DNA of 64,000 nt from Aliiroseovarius sp. F20344 (GCF_023016155.1 NZ_JALKBG010000003.1:62001-126000); one strand, 5' to 3'; counted from the first letter of the stretch, positions 35,101 through 45,191 are shown. Translations and numbers: made by a program. The notes: generated from the sequence alone by a model not told the origin.

Positions 35101-37302
35101 ATGAAAATCGAAGATATCCTTTCACAGGAACGTCGTGCCAGAATGGCCGCTGAGCGTCTGCTCGCGCAAAAACAGGCCGAGCTTTCGGATGCAAACCGAA
35201 TGCTGTCTCAACATGCATTGTCACTGTCGGACGAGATTACTGAGACCCGCGAAGTTGTCAAAGAAATCAAAGGGGAGAACTCCCAAGTCCGTGCAGATCT
35301 TGAAAAAGCAAACAAGGAAGTCGTAATCGCGAAACGGCGACTTTGGGATTCACTGGAAACCATCGAAGACGGATTTGCTGTTTTTGACCAGACTGATCGC
35401 ATGATTGCTGCCAACAGCGCTTATCTGAAACCCTTCGACGGGCTAGGCTGTGTGGCCCCAGGCATCCAGTATGTCGACATATTAAACATTGTGATTGAAG
35501 AAGGCATTGTTGACATCGGTGACCTGCGTCCACTGGCGTGGCGCGACACGATGCTTGACCGCTGGTACGCACCCAGACGTGACCCTTTGAACCTGCGTCT
35601 TTGGGACGGCACACACATCCAGCTGGTAGACCGCCGGTCGCGTGATGGGGATATGGTTTGCCTTGGTTTAAACATAACGGAAACCGTCACCTATCAAACC
35701 GAGCTGAAGGAAGCCCGCATTCGCGCTGAGGCGGCGAACCGTGCCAAGTCAGCATTCCTTGCCAATATGAGTCACGAAATTCGCACTCCCATGAACGGTG
35801 TCGTGTCTATGGCTGAGCTGATGGCAGAAGGGGATCTAGACGAAGAACAACGCCTGTATGTAGATACCATCCGCAAATCGGGTGAAGCCCTTTTAACGAT
35901 CATTAACGACGTGCTGGATTACTCCAAGATCGAAGCAGCGAAACTCACGCTTCATCCTGAGCCGTTTGATCTGGAAAAGACGATTTTGGATGTCATCACC
36001 ATTTTGCAGCCAACCGTGCAAGAGAAAGGCATTCAACTATCAATCGACTTCGATCTGTTTATGCCGTCGGGCTTCATGGGCGACCCGATACGTCTAAGAC
36101 AGATTTTAACCAACCTTATTGGCAATGCCGTGAAGTTCACATCGGAAGGCCATGTTCTGGTGCGCGCCATCGGCATACCCGGCGTGAAGAATGAGGATTA
36201 TCGCGTCCTTATCTCGGTTGAAGACAGTGGCATCGGCATTCCCAAACAGATGCAGGCTCATATCTTTGGGGAATTCAATCAGGTCGAAGATGAACAAAAC
36301 CGGCGCTACGAAGGCACAGGCCTTGGTCTGTCCATTGCCCGCCAGCTGGTCGAGCTGATGGACGGCGAGATTTGGTTGGAAAGTAAAGAAGGTGTTGGGT
36401 CCTGTTTTGGATTCAACATTGCGCTGCCCGCTCTGGAACAGGTGGTCGAACCCGCGCTTCCCGACAATCCCGGCAAAGCCATTTTGGCTCTGTCGGACGG
36501 GCTGAACAAAAGCATTCTTGAAAGGCGGTTGAAAGCCCTGGGGTTTGTCGTTGAGACCACAACAGGAACAGCAGAGCTTTTGAAGAAATGTGCAGATGCG
36601 AAAGTGGTGTTTGTGGACGAAGCACTTTGCGCAATTGGGTCTCCAGATGAAGACCCGTTACGGGCGCTTAGATCCGCTCATCCGGACATTGAACTGATCC
36701 TGCTCACGCCTCCTCAGAAACGCGAAGCTGATTGTAGCTGTGTCGCCATTGCGTCCCATATCCTTCACACACCTGTTTTGCGAAATATCCTTTTTGAAAC
36801 GCTCAGCAGCCTTAATTCTTATGCACAAACAACGGAAGATATGGAAGCTGACGCACACCCGCCCCAATTTGAAGAGCCCCTCACCCCAAATCAAAACCGT
36901 TTGATGCGTATCTTGGCTGCCGAAGACAATAAAACAAACAGGCTCGTGTTCTCGAAACTGGTCAAATCTCTGAACATTGATCTGCGTTTCGCCAACAACG
37001 GATTGGAAGCGGTTGAGGCATTTCTGGACTTCAAGCCCGACCTGATCTTCATGGATATCTCCATGCCCGAGGTCGATGGAAAGGAAGCCACGCGCCGCAT
37101 TCGACTTCTTGAGCAGGATCAGGGCCTTCCCCGCACCCGCATTGTTGCCCTGACCGCGCACGCGATGCCCGGAGATGCCGAGGAAATCCTATCACATGGA
37201 CTTGATAAGCATCTAACCAAACCGCTGCGAAAATCTGCGATTTTTGAAGAAATCCTAAGAAATTGCCCCCAAGAGGCCATATCCCCACAAGACGAAGTAT
37301 AG
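35101..37302 (+). CDS. Hybrid sensor histidine kinase with PAS-like sensor and two receiver-type domains
   Basis: A 733-residue cytoplasmic kinase without membrane segments. Order: coiled coil (about 1-75), PAS-like domain (about 80-205; SLETIEDGFAVFDQTDRMI), HisKA with phosphorylated H225 in NMSHEIRTPMNG, HATPase_c (about 330-450; ILTNLIGNAVKF, VEDSGIGIP, GTGLGLSIA), a degenerate receiver (about 463-570; D506 in VFVDEAL but no proper acidic pair or lysine), and a canonical receiver (about 610-725; phosphoacceptor D652 in IFMDISMPEVDG, K in LTKPL). ATG 35101 with GGAG upstream. Signal and partner unknown. Confidence 0.9.
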   Translation: MKIEDILSQERRARMAAERLLAQKQAELSDANRMLSQHALSLSDEITETREVVKEIKGENSQVRADLEKANKEVVIAKRRLWDSLETIEDGFAVFDQTDRMIAANSAYLKPFDGLGCVAPGIQYVDILNIVIEEGIVDIGDLRPLAWRDTMLDRWYAPRRDPLNLRLWDGTHIQLVDRRSRDGDMVCLGLNITETVTYQTELKEARIRAEAANRAKSAFLANMSHEIRTPMNGVVSMAELMAEGDLDEEQRLYVDTIRKSGEALLTIINDVLDYSKIEAAKLTLHPEPFDLEKTILDVITILQPTVQEKGIQLSIDFDLFMPSGFMGDPIRLRQILTNLIGNAVKFTSEGHVLVRAIGIPGVKNEDYRVLISVEDSGIGIPKQMQAHIFGEFNQVEDEQNRRYEGTGLGLSIARQLVELMDGEIWLESKEGVGSCFGFNIALPALEQVVEPALPDNPGKAILALSDGLNKSILERRLKALGFVVETTTGTAELLKKCADAKVVFVDEALCAIGSPDEDPLRALRSAHPDIELILLTPPQKREADCSCVAIASHILHTPVLRNILFETLSSLNSYAQTTEDMEADAHPPQFEEPLTPNQNRLMRILAAEDNKTNRLVFSKLVKSLNIDLRFANNGLEAVEAFLDFKPDLIFMDISMPEVDGKEATRRIRLLEQDQGLPRTRIVALTAHAMPGDAEEILSHGLDKHLTKPLRKSAIFEEILRNCPQEAISPQDEV

Positions 37303-38064
37303 TTACCCTTCGTCGCGCAAAAAGACCGGTTGATCGGGCGTGCTTGTGTCGGGCTGATACTGGTACCCACCCACATCGAAATCTTTCAAAGCGTCAGGGT
37401 CACGCAGTCGGTTTTGCATGACATACCGCGCCAAAGATCCGCGCGCTTTCTTGGCAAAAAAGCTGACCACTTTAGCTGTGCCATTCTTCATCTCTAAGAA
37501 TTGTGGCGTAATGACGCGAAGCTTCAACTTGTCCTTCTGCACTGCCGAGAAGTATTCGACCGACGCGCAGTTCACCAACACCTCGCTTTGAGTTTGATCG
37601 GCAGTTTCATTCAAAGCATCGGCAATGCGAGGCCCCCAGAACTCATACAGGTTCTTGCCACGTGGATTCGTGATACGTGTCCCCATCTCAAGCCGATGAG
37701 GCGCGATCTGATCGCAGGGGCGCAGCAACCCGTAAAGACCAGACAGCAAACAAAGGTGATCATCCGCATATCGCAGCGCATCTTCATCCATGCTGGCCGC
37801 ATCCAATCCCGCATAGGTGTCACCAGCGAACATCTCAATCGCGGGCTTCTCACCCTGCCCACTTCCGAACACGGCAAACCTCTCGGCGTTCAGTGCCCCA
37901 AGCTTGGGTGAAATATGCATGAGTTTCTCAAGCCCTTCCGCCCCAACCGCACGTGCTGTATCCGCAAGAATTCCAGCCTGATCCAAAAATCTTGGACGTG
38001 TCCCCGCACCATTTACTGCAGGCTTTTCATCCAACCGCTTGGCCGGTGATACCACAACCAACAT
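37303..38064 (-). CDS. yaaA: Peroxide-stress protein YaaA (DUF328)
   Basis: A 253-residue YaaA/DUF328 protein: starts LVVVSPAKRLDEKP, contains LCLLSGLYGLLRPCDQIAPHRLEMGT and ENPRGKNLYEFW-like NPRGKNLYEFW, and ends with FFAKKARGSLARY. In E. coli YaaA lowers free iron during peroxide stress and binds DNA. ATG 38064 lies 1 bp after the recQ stop, so recQ-yaaA form an operon; the frame open upstream is inside recQ. Its stop abuts that of the histidine kinase. Confidence 0.92.
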   Translation of the reverse strand: MLVVVSPAKRLDEKPAVNGAGTRPRFLDQAGILADTARAVGAEGLEKLMHISPKLGALNAERFAVFGSGQGEKPAIEMFAGDTYAGLDAASMDEDALRYADDHLCLLSGLYGLLRPCDQIAPHRLEMGTRITNPRGKNLYEFWGPRIADALNETADQTQSEVLVNCASVEYFSAVQKDKLKLRVITPQFLEMKNGTAKVVSFFAKKARGSLARYVMQNRLRDPDALKDFDVGGYQYQPDTSTPDQPVFLRDEG

Positions 38065-38065
38065 G

Positions 38066-40108
38066 TCATTCCCCTTCGCTGAAAATCTCAAAAAAGGCCG
38101 GGCCAAATCGTTCGGCCTTGGCGTCATTCATACCCGAAATCCTGCTAAGATCCCCTAGGCTCACCGGTTTTCGTTCCGCAATTTTCCGCAAAGTGCCCGG
38201 CGCGATGGTCAAGTACTTACCGGTGCCGTCCTCACCACGCAAAAGCGCGGTCGCTGCATCCTGCAAACGATCGAATAAAGTACCCGCTATGCGTCCTGCC
38301 AGCTTGCGGCGCGCAGGGTGCATGTGTTCAACCTCACCCGAGACAACCTCGAGAAATGCAGCACCATAGCTTTCCAGTTTCTTCGCGCCGATCCCGCCGA
38401 TCCGCGCCATATCATCCAATGTGGCGGGGCGCGTTTCCGCCATCTCGATCAGCGTCTTGTCGGTGAAGACCACATAGGCCGGCACCCTTGCCGCTTCGGC
38501 CAAGGCGCGGCGTTTGGCTTTTAGGGCGGACAAAAGCGGCGCGTCTTCTTCTGACACCAACATCTTCGCTGCAGGCCTGCGTGCCGCTTTCAGAGTATCG
38601 CGTCGCAACGTAACCTGCGCTTCGCCACGCAAAACCGGATGAGCTTTTTCTGTGATCCTAAGCGCGCCATGCCGTTCCGGGTCCGGCCGAACCAAATCGA
38701 GCCCCAGCATCTGTCGAAAAATTGCCTGCCAGAGGCGTTTGTCGTGGTCCTTCCCCACACCAAAGGTCGGCAATCCATCATGCCCACGTTCACGCACCCG
38801 GTCTGTCATCGTGCCCCGCAGAATGTCGATCACATGCCCCGAACCAAAGCTTTCATCTGTGCGCAAAATCGCTGAGAGGGCCTTCATGACATCGACAGTT
38901 CCGTCGAACAAATCAGGCGGGGTGGTGCAAAGATCGCAATTTCCGCAGGGTTCCGCCTCTTCCCCAAAATAAGCCAGAAGCTGTTGGCGGCGGCAGCCGT
39001 GCGCCTCAGCCAGACCGAGCAAAGCATTCAGCCGCCCGTGATCCGCCGACCGTCGTTCGGCAGGGGCCAGACCTTCGTCAATCTGAGTGCGCCTGAACCG
39101 GATGTCGTCCGCCCCGAACAGCGTCAGCGTTTCAGCCGGGGCTCCGTCACGCCCAGCGCGGCCAATTTCTTGGTAATAAGCCTCAATCGATTTGGGTAGA
39201 TCGGAATGCGCGACCCAACGAATGTCCGGTTTGTCTACGCCCATGCCAAATGCCACTGTTGCCACAACAATCAAACCGTCTTCTTGCTGAAACTGGCGTT
39301 CGACTTCTCGCCGATCCTCGGCCTCCATGCCCCCATGGTAATGCACCGCCATATGGCCCGCATCGCACAGCGCCTTCGCCAATGTCTCGGTCCGTGCGCG
39401 GGTTCCAGAATAGACAATTCCCGACTGCCCTTTTCGTGCGGCCGCGAAGGAAAGAATTTGCTGGCGCGGGCTGTTTTTGGCGGTGAACGCCAAATGGATA
39501 TTCGGGCGGTCAAATCCCTGTAAAAAAGTCTGCGGTGGTGTGCCATCAAACAGCTTTTCGATGATCTCGGTGCGGGTTTCTTCATCTGCGGTCGCCGTGA
39601 ACGCCGCCAAAGGCACATCCAGCGCGCGCCGCAATTCTCCGATCCGCAGGTAATCGGGGCGGAAATCGTGGCCCCATTGGCTGACACAATGCGCTTCGTC
39701 CACGGCAATCAGGCTGGTGCCGATCCGGCGCAGCAGGTTTAGCGTACCACCCGAGGCCAACCGCTCTGGCGCCATATAGAGCAACTTCAGCTCCTGCCGC
39801 TCGATCGCTTCAAAAACCGCATCGGTTTCTTCTTGCGTATTGCCCGAGGTCAACGCCCCTGCCGACACACCCGCCGCCTGAAGGCCGCGTACCTGATCAC
39901 GCATCAACGCAATCAACGGGGATATCACTACCGTCACGCCGTCGCGCACCAGCGCAGGAAGTTGAAAGCAAAGGGATTTTCCGCCACCCGTCGGCATGAT
40001 CGCAAGGGTGTTTTGACCGGCACAAACGGCCTGCACGATCTCGGCCTGACCGGGCCGAAACTCATCGAAACCAAAAACGGTTTTCAGTAGATCAAGATCG
40101 CGGGGCAT
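38066..40108 (-). CDS. recQ: ATP-dependent DNA helicase RecQ
   Basis: A 680-residue superfamily-2 helicase. Helicase core (1-340): Walker A MPTGGGKS (38-45), DEAHCVSQWGHDFRPDY, TATAD, and motif VI QEIGRAGRDG. RQC domain (about 345-500) with zinc cysteines CRRQQLLAYFGEEAEPCGNC plus LC. An HRDC domain (about 520-600; LKAKRRALAEAARVPAYVVF) is followed by a second shorter HRDC-like tail (DLSRISGMNDAKAERFG). The tandem C-terminal end is longer than E. coli RecQ. Starts the recQ-yaaA operon. Confidence 0.95.
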   Translation of the reverse strand: MPRDLDLLKTVFGFDEFRPGQAEIVQAVCAGQNTLAIMPTGGGKSLCFQLPALVRDGVTVVISPLIALMRDQVRGLQAAGVSAGALTSGNTQEETDAVFEAIERQELKLLYMAPERLASGGTLNLLRRIGTSLIAVDEAHCVSQWGHDFRPDYLRIGELRRALDVPLAAFTATADEETRTEIIEKLFDGTPPQTFLQGFDRPNIHLAFTAKNSPRQQILSFAAARKGQSGIVYSGTRARTETLAKALCDAGHMAVHYHGGMEAEDRREVERQFQQEDGLIVVATVAFGMGVDKPDIRWVAHSDLPKSIEAYYQEIGRAGRDGAPAETLTLFGADDIRFRRTQIDEGLAPAERRSADHGRLNALLGLAEAHGCRRQQLLAYFGEEAEPCGNCDLCTTPPDLFDGTVDVMKALSAILRTDESFGSGHVIDILRGTMTDRVRERGHDGLPTFGVGKDHDKRLWQAIFRQMLGLDLVRPDPERHGALRITEKAHPVLRGEAQVTLRRDTLKAARRPAAKMLVSEEDAPLLSALKAKRRALAEAARVPAYVVFTDKTLIEMAETRPATLDDMARIGGIGAKKLESYGAAFLEVVSGEVEHMHPARRKLAGRIAGTLFDRLQDAATALLRGEDGTGKYLTIAPGTLRKIAERKPVSLGDLSRISGMNDAKAERFGPAFFEIFSEGE

Positions 40109-40169
40109 GGATGTGCTGCTCGGTGTTTTGACAGCACATTCCCATGCCAGCGCGTAGGCGGCAAGGGCG

Positions 40170-40457
40170 TTAGTAGAAAGTCGCCGCGTTATTGATCAGG
40201 ATAATTCGAATTGCATAAATCACGATCAACGCGATCAGCGGGGCAAGATCCAATCCACCCATGTTCGGCAAGAAAGACCGGATACGCGAATATGCGGGCT
40301 CTAGCAAACGATTTAGACCGTACCAAATCTGGGCCACGACGGGCTGGCGCAGGTTCAGAACCTGGAAATTGATCAGCCACGACATAACAATATGCGCGAT
40401 TATGATGAACCATACGATATCTATGATCAGCATCAGGATTTGAATCAGGGATTGCAT
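40170..40457 (-). CDS. YggT family membrane protein
   Basis: A 95-residue protein with two hydrophobic halves: LIQILMLIIDIVWFIIIAHIV and LAPLIALIVIYAIRIILI, separated by the conserved RLLEPAYSRIRSFLPNMGGLD loop (YggT signature). YggT proteins are linked to osmotic shock resistance and division-site functions, but the mechanism is unclear. AAGGAG is 6 nt before ATG 40457; ten extra codons upstream are rejected. Confidence 0.9.
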   Translation of the reverse strand: MQSLIQILMLIIDIVWFIIIAHIVMSWLINFQVLNLRQPVVAQIWYGLNRLLEPAYSRIRSFLPNMGGLDLAPLIALIVIYAIRIILINNAATFY

Positions 40458-40584
40458 GTCGGCTCCTTGAATTTGGGTCTTTTTCATCTAGGCCGCCCAT
40501 GCCCCGAGGGCAAGGGTTACGCACGGTATGGATTGACCTTCCACAAAAGTCGCGGCAGGTCGGACACATTCCATAGGAGCGCAT

Positions 40585-41115
40585 ATGTACCCCTTCATCC
40601 GCATGATCAAAGAGATGGCGAAATACGCCAAAGCCGAGCCTCTGCCCGTCGATGGTGTCCATGTCAGCCACCATCGTTGCTGGCCTTGGGACATCGACTT
40701 GTGGCGCGAGCTGAACAATGGGCGGACCCTGACACTGTACGATCTGGGCCGGATACCGTTGGCGGGCCGCACGGGGCTAAGTCGCGCGTTGATCAAGAAC
40801 CGTTGGGGTCTGACCATGGCCGGGGCAAGCGTACGTTATCGCATGCGCATCCGCACTTTTGCCCGGTTCGAAATGCGCAGCCGCTTGGTCGGATGGGACG
40901 AAAAATTTGTATATGTCGAACAAACCATGTGGCTTGGAGACAAGTGCGCCAACCAGATTGTCTATAGGTCGGCTGTGACGGATCGAAACGGCATCGTGCC
41001 CACAGACAGAGTGGTCGAGGCTGTCGGTCATACCGGCCCAGCGCCCAGAATGCCCGCATGGGTTCAGGCGTGGATTGATGCTGACGCTACGCGACCTTGG
41101 CCACCTGAGCAGTAA
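40585..41115 (+). CDS. Hot-dog acyl-CoA thioesterase (THEM6-like)
   Basis: A 176-residue single hot-dog domain: HRCWPWDIDLWRELNNGRTLTLYDLGR resembles the catalytic strand/helix of 4HBT_2/THEM6 proteins (D..N...Y), followed by ASVRYRMRIRTFARFEMRSRLVGWDEKFVYVEQ. Likely hydrolyses acyl-CoA thioesters; the N-terminal residues before 20 are amphipathic. No neighbours indicate a pathway. Confidence 0.8.
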   Translation: MYPFIRMIKEMAKYAKAEPLPVDGVHVSHHRCWPWDIDLWRELNNGRTLTLYDLGRIPLAGRTGLSRALIKNRWGLTMAGASVRYRMRIRTFARFEMRSRLVGWDEKFVYVEQTMWLGDKCANQIVYRSAVTDRNGIVPTDRVVEAVGHTGPAPRMPAWVQAWIDADATRPWPPEQ

Positions 41116-41171
41116 CTTCTCTTGCCCGAACGCTTGTTTCCCTGTTTGATCGAAAAAAACAGGGGGCAGAA

Positions 41172-42536
41172 ATGGCAGAGATCTCGGCACGTAAGCGTAT
41201 TTGGGGATGGTATTGGTTCGATTGGGCCAGCCAGCCCTATCACACATTGCTTCTAACCTTTGTCTTTGGCCCGTTCTTTGCCGCAGTGGGTGCCGAGCAT
41301 TTCATGTCACAGGGCTTGGCCGAAGAGGCCGCCGATGCCAAAGCGCAAAGCATGTGGTCTTGGGGGTTGGCGCTTGCTGGCCTTATCGTGGGGTTTGGCG
41401 CGCCCATCATGGGTGCCTTGGCTGATACCGCAGGGCGCGTGCGTCCATGGGTTGCCTTTTTTGCACTGCTTTATGTCGTCGGCGCTGGATCTTTGTGGTG
41501 GACGCAGCCTGATGGGTCGAACCTATGGGCAATGATTTTCATGTTCGCGCTGGGCTTCATTGGGGCTGAGTTCGCTCTGGTCTTTACCAACTCACAACTG
41601 CCCAGTCTGGCGGACAAAGATGAGGTGGGCGAGATCTCTGGCTCAGGATTTGCATTCGGATATGTCGGTGGACTGATTGCCTTGGCCATCATGTTGGTTC
41701 TGTTCATGGAACAGCCGAACGGAAAAACACTGGTTGGGTTGGAGCCCGGATTGGGGCTTCTGGATGCCGAGGCGCGTGAGGGCACCCGCATCGTTGGGCC
41801 TTTCGTGGCGCTCTGGTTCGCCATTTTCATGATCCCTTATGCACTTTGGGTTAAGGACGTGCCTAAACCGGGCATGAAACACAGCCTGTCCGGCGCGTTC
41901 TCAATCCTTGGGCGCACGATCAAAGGCTTGCGGCACAAGCGCAGTCTGGCCTCATATTTGGGCAGTTCGATGTTCTATCGCGATGCTCTAAATGGGCTTT
42001 ATGGCTTTGGTGGCGTATACGCGAGCCTTGTTCTGAACTGGTCGATTGTCCTGATCGGCATATTCGGGATCATCGCCGGGATTGCGGCGGCGCTCTTTAG
42101 TTGGCTGGGGGGACGTATCGACGGGAAACACGGTCCAAAACCTGTGATCATTGGCGCAATTCTGGTGTTGATTGCTGTCTGCGTTTTAATCGTCAACATG
42201 ACGCGCGAGGCTGTCTTTGGCATTGCATTGCCGCCAGGTTCAAGCATCCCAGACGCTATCTTCTTCGGTTGCGGCATTCTGATTGGCGGCATGGGCGGCA
42301 CGCTTCAATCCGCCAGCAGGTCGATGATGGTGCGCCACGCAGACCCGAATGCGCCCACCGAAAGCTTTGGGCTTTACGGACTATCGGGACGTGCGACCGC
42401 CTTCATGGCCCCTGCCCTGATCGCGTGGTTCACCACGGTGACGGGCAGTGCGCGACTCGGCGTGTCCCCGCTTATCGGGCTCTTTTTGCTGGGACTTATT
42501 CTTCTGATCTGGGTTAAACCTGATGGTGAACAGTAA
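41172..42536 (+). CDS. MFS transporter, UMF1 / Atg22-like
   Basis: A 454-residue major-facilitator protein with about twelve hydrophobic helices: WGWYWFDWASQPYHTLLLTF at the N-terminus is the UMF1 (Atg22-like) hallmark, GALADTAGRVRPW is the loop 2-3 motif, and GGMGGTLQSASRSMMVRHADP in the second half is also conserved. Some relatives export amino acids, but the substrate is unknown. CAGGGGGC precedes the ATG. Confidence 0.88.
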   Translation: MAEISARKRIWGWYWFDWASQPYHTLLLTFVFGPFFAAVGAEHFMSQGLAEEAADAKAQSMWSWGLALAGLIVGFGAPIMGALADTAGRVRPWVAFFALLYVVGAGSLWWTQPDGSNLWAMIFMFALGFIGAEFALVFTNSQLPSLADKDEVGEISGSGFAFGYVGGLIALAIMLVLFMEQPNGKTLVGLEPGLGLLDAEAREGTRIVGPFVALWFAIFMIPYALWVKDVPKPGMKHSLSGAFSILGRTIKGLRHKRSLASYLGSSMFYRDALNGLYGFGGVYASLVLNWSIVLIGIFGIIAGIAAALFSWLGGRIDGKHGPKPVIIGAILVLIAVCVLIVNMTREAVFGIALPPGSSIPDAIFFGCGILIGGMGGTLQSASRSMMVRHADPNAPTESFGLYGLSGRATAFMAPALIAWFTTVTGSARLGVSPLIGLFLLGLILLIWVKPDGEQ

Positions 42537-42551
42537 AAGGTCACTTCGAAC

Positions 42552-43433
42552 ATGATAGCATTCAAACAGTGGGTCGTCGGAATCACAACTGGTGTGATGA
42601 TGCTTGGGGCGAGCGCTCCAGTTGTTGTCGCACAACAGCCCGCGAAAGAACTGTTTGGAGCTGCCCGTAAAGGCACAGCAACCCGCTCTGCGTCGTTTGG
42701 GTCATATGCCAAGGGCTGTTTGGCGGGCGCCGAGAAGCTTCCGGAAACCGGGCCGACATGGCAGGCGATGCGCTTATCGCGCAACCGCAACTGGGGCCAT
42801 CCCGAGCTGATTGACTTTGTGAAGAAGCTTTCGCGCAAAGCCGCCGCCCAACCGGGATGGAAAGGTCTTTACGTCGGTGACCTAAGCCAGCCACGCGGCG
42901 GACCGATGCTGACCGGGCACCGTTCGCACCAAATTGGGCTGGATGCTGACATCTGGATGCTACCGCCCAAACGACTAAATCTGTCCGCATCCGAACGCGA
43001 GGGGATTTCATCCATCTCAACCCGGCGTTCAAAGGGCGCTTATGTGAACAAAAACTGGACGCGTGCGCATCACGAGATCATCAAGGCGGCAGCGAAAGAC
43101 AAGCGCGTGGCGCGTATCTTCGTCTTCCCCGGCGCAAAGGTGCAGATGTGTAAGGATGCGAAAGGTGATCGGCGTTGGCTGCGGAAAATTCGCCCTTGGT
43201 GGGGCCACCATTATCATTTCCATGTACGCCTTGCCTGTCCAAAGGGTGTGAAGGGCTGTGCAAATCAATCACCGCCCCCAGCTGGTGACGGCTGCAAAGA
43301 CGCGGAGAAATGGGTCCAGGATATCTTGCACCCCAAACCCGCCCCGAAACCGTCTAAGCCCCGCAAACCCCGCGGCCCCCTGACACTCAAGGATCTACCA
43401 AGCCAATGCGGACCCGTTTTGTCATCGCGGTAG
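42552..43433 (+). CDS. mepA: Penicillin-insensitive murein endopeptidase MepA
   Basis: A 293-residue periplasmic LAS-type metallopeptidase predicted to cut D-Ala-mDAP cross-links. Signal peptide 1-27; zinc ligands are in [14 protein letters not shown] and in [12 protein letters not shown]. Paired cysteines ([25 protein letters not shown]) match the disulfides of the E. coli enzyme. The C-terminal 40 residues are proline/lysine-rich and unusual. It begins 15 bp after the MFS stop, and its end overlaps the next gene by 28 bp. Confidence 0.93.
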   Translation: MIAFKQWVVGITTGVMMLGASAPVVVAQQPAKELFGAARKGTATRSASFGSYAKGCLAGAEKLPETGPTWQAMRLSRNRNWGHPELIDFVKKLSRKAAAQPGWKGLYVGDLSQPRGGPMLTGHRSHQIGLDADIWMLPPKRLNLSASEREGISSISTRRSKGAYVNKNWTRAHHEIIKAAAKDKRVARIFVFPGAKVQMCKDAKGDRRWLRKIRPWWGHHYHFHVRLACPKGVKGCANQSPPPAGDGCKDAEKWVQDILHPKPAPKPSKPRKPRGPLTLKDLPSQCGPVLSSR

Positions 43434-44344
43434 CGGCGCTTGCCGCACTTCTGACACTTGATCTTGGTGCGCAACCTGTATCGGATGCGCAGCTGGTGTC
43501 GGCCTATCGCTGGCACGGCAAAGGCGAGAATTTCGGCGGATTCTCGGGCCTTGAGATCAGTGAAGACGGCAAAGACTTCATTGTCATCACCGATCGCGGT
43601 TATGTCGCCAAAGGTAGCTTTGAACGCGAGGACGAGGTGATCTCGGGCCTGAACACCGTGCAACTTGGTCCACTGAAATCTCCCAAGGGTGCCCCGTTCC
43701 CACGTCTGCGCAGCGACAGCGAGGGGTTGGCATCGAACATGGATGGCGCGTTTTTTGTCAGCTTTGAAGCCAAACACCGCGTCATGCGTTTTGAAGGCGG
43801 TAAGAACAAAGGTCGCGCGTTGAAAAAGCACCCCGACTTTAAGGGACTACAAAACAACTCCTCGCTCGAGGCACTGGCCATCGATGACACAGGAACGCTT
43901 TATACCATTCCCGAACGCACTGGCGTTGAGGGCTCACCTTTCCCTGTTTATCGGCTGCCTGCAGGCAGCAAGACCTGGGAAAAGCCATTCTCGATCCCGC
44001 GTTTCGCGCCCTATTTGCCCGTTGGCGCAGATATTGGGCCAGATGGAAAGTTCTACCTATTGGAACGCCACCTCAGCGGTGTTCTGGGCTTCACCAATCG
44101 GGTTCGCAGGTTTGACATTGGACCAGATGGTTTCACAAACGAAGTTGAATTGCTGCGCACGCCGGTCGGTTTGCACGACAATCTGGAAGGGTTGGCCGTC
44201 TGGAAAGATGACGGTGACAACATCCGCCTAACCATGGTGTCGGATGACAATTTCAAGTTCTTCCAAGTCACTGAGTTCGTCGAATATGTTGTGATGACCC
44301 ACGCTGAAGATCAAAGCAAAGCGCAGGTGGAACCCGCGAACTGA
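43406..44344 (+). CDS. Secreted phytase-like / esterase-like beta-propeller protein
   Basis: A 312-residue protein with a signal peptide (1-22) and the esterase-like activity of phytase domain: [30 protein letters not shown] at the N-terminus, then [46 protein letters not shown] and [16 protein letters not shown]. Activity in this family is poorly defined. It overlaps mepA by 28 bp in another frame, so it is probably co-expressed with it. Confidence 0.82.
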   Translation: MRTRFVIAVAALAALLTLDLGAQPVSDAQLVSAYRWHGKGENFGGFSGLEISEDGKDFIVITDRGYVAKGSFEREDEVISGLNTVQLGPLKSPKGAPFPRLRSDSEGLASNMDGAFFVSFEAKHRVMRFEGGKNKGRALKKHPDFKGLQNNSSLEALAIDDTGTLYTIPERTGVEGSPFPVYRLPAGSKTWEKPFSIPRFAPYLPVGADIGPDGKFYLLERHLSGVLGFTNRVRRFDIGPDGFTNEVELLRTPVGLHDNLEGLAVWKDDGDNIRLTMVSDDNFKFFQVTEFVEYVVMTHAEDQSKAQVEPAN

Positions 44345-44460
44345 GGCTGCGATCCCGTTGCAAACAAGGCTTGATCTGCCCGCTTAGGCCAGTTATGAGC
44401 ACTCCGTCCCTGACAATCAGGGGCCAAGTCTCCGCAACCTTGCAAAAACGGACCAACACT

Positions 44461-45081
44461 ATGACCCGTCTTCTTCCTGGCGTAATCGCCATGGCCGCCA
44501 TCGTCGTGGCTTCAAACATTCTGGTGCAGTTCTTGTTCGGCCAATGGCTGACTTGGGGCGCCTTCACCTACCCGCTCGCCTTCCTTGTTACCGATGTGAT
44601 GAACCGCGTTTACGGCGCTTCCGCCGCGCGCAAAGTAGTCTTTGCTGGCTTCGTGACCGGCGTGATCTGCAGCTTTATCGGCACACAGATCATGGGCGAG
44701 TTCGGCCCGCTGGTAACCCTGCGCATCGCGCTTGGCTCGGGCATCGCTTTCCTGACAGCACAGCTTCTTGACGTTGCGATCTTTGATCGTCTGCGCGAAG
44801 GGCGTTGGTGGCGTGCACCTGTCGTCTCGACCCTGATCGGCAGTTCGATCGACACCGCGATCTTCTTCACCATCGCTTTCTCGGGTGCACTGATCTTCCT
44901 TGAACCTGCCAACGACGTCAGCTGGGCGGGCGAAGTTTTGCCCCTTCTTGGCACAGGTCCGATGGCCCCGCTTTGGGTGTCTTTGGCTGTGGCCGACTGG
45001 ATGGTGAAACTGGCTCTGGCGCTGCTTGCATTGGTGCCTTTCCGCATTCTCGTCACGAAACTTTCACCAAATCCTGCGTGA
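44461..45081 (+). CDS. Queuosine precursor transporter (VUT/YhhQ family)
   Basis: A 206-residue membrane protein with about six helices: FTYPLAFLVTDVMNRVYGASAARKVVFAGF is the signature of the vitamin uptake transporter (YhhQ) family that takes up queuosine precursors preQ0/preQ1. VSTLIGSSIDTAIFFTIAFSG is a second conserved block. I start at ATG 44461; an upstream in-frame ATG (44371) adds 30 non-family residues. I looked for a preQ1 riboswitch in the 115 bp upstream and saw none. Confidence 0.87.
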   Translation: MTRLLPGVIAMAAIVVASNILVQFLFGQWLTWGAFTYPLAFLVTDVMNRVYGASAARKVVFAGFVTGVICSFIGTQIMGEFGPLVTLRIALGSGIAFLTAQLLDVAIFDRLREGRWWRAPVVSTLIGSSIDTAIFFTIAFSGALIFLEPANDVSWAGEVLPLLGTGPMAPLWVSLAVADWMVKLALALLALVPFRILVTKLSPNPA

Positions 45082-45149
45082 AAAGTTTTGACAAACGCAA
45101 AATATGTGGCACGCTCCTAGATATAGAAACAGCGAGAAAGGAGGTGTCC

Positions 45150-45191
45150 ATGTCAAGAGATACAACGGAGCGAGGTGCTGGGACAGTCTAG
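45150..45191 (+). CDS. 13-codon leader ORF MSRDTTERGAGTV
   Basis: ATG to TAG, with an excellent ribosome-binding site (AAGGAGGTG, 3 nt spacer) that is itself complementary to CACCTCCTT 115 nt downstream in the same RNA. The match of a strong initiation site with a downstream anti-SD segment and a terminator is what an attenuator would show, but translation is unproven. Confidence 0.4.
   Translation: MSRDTTERGAGTV

Noticed and set aside
44345-44460. preQ1 riboswitch before the queuosine-precursor transporter
   Set aside because: There is a small CCCTGA/TCAGGG hairpin but no preQ1-I or -II consensus that I can recognise.
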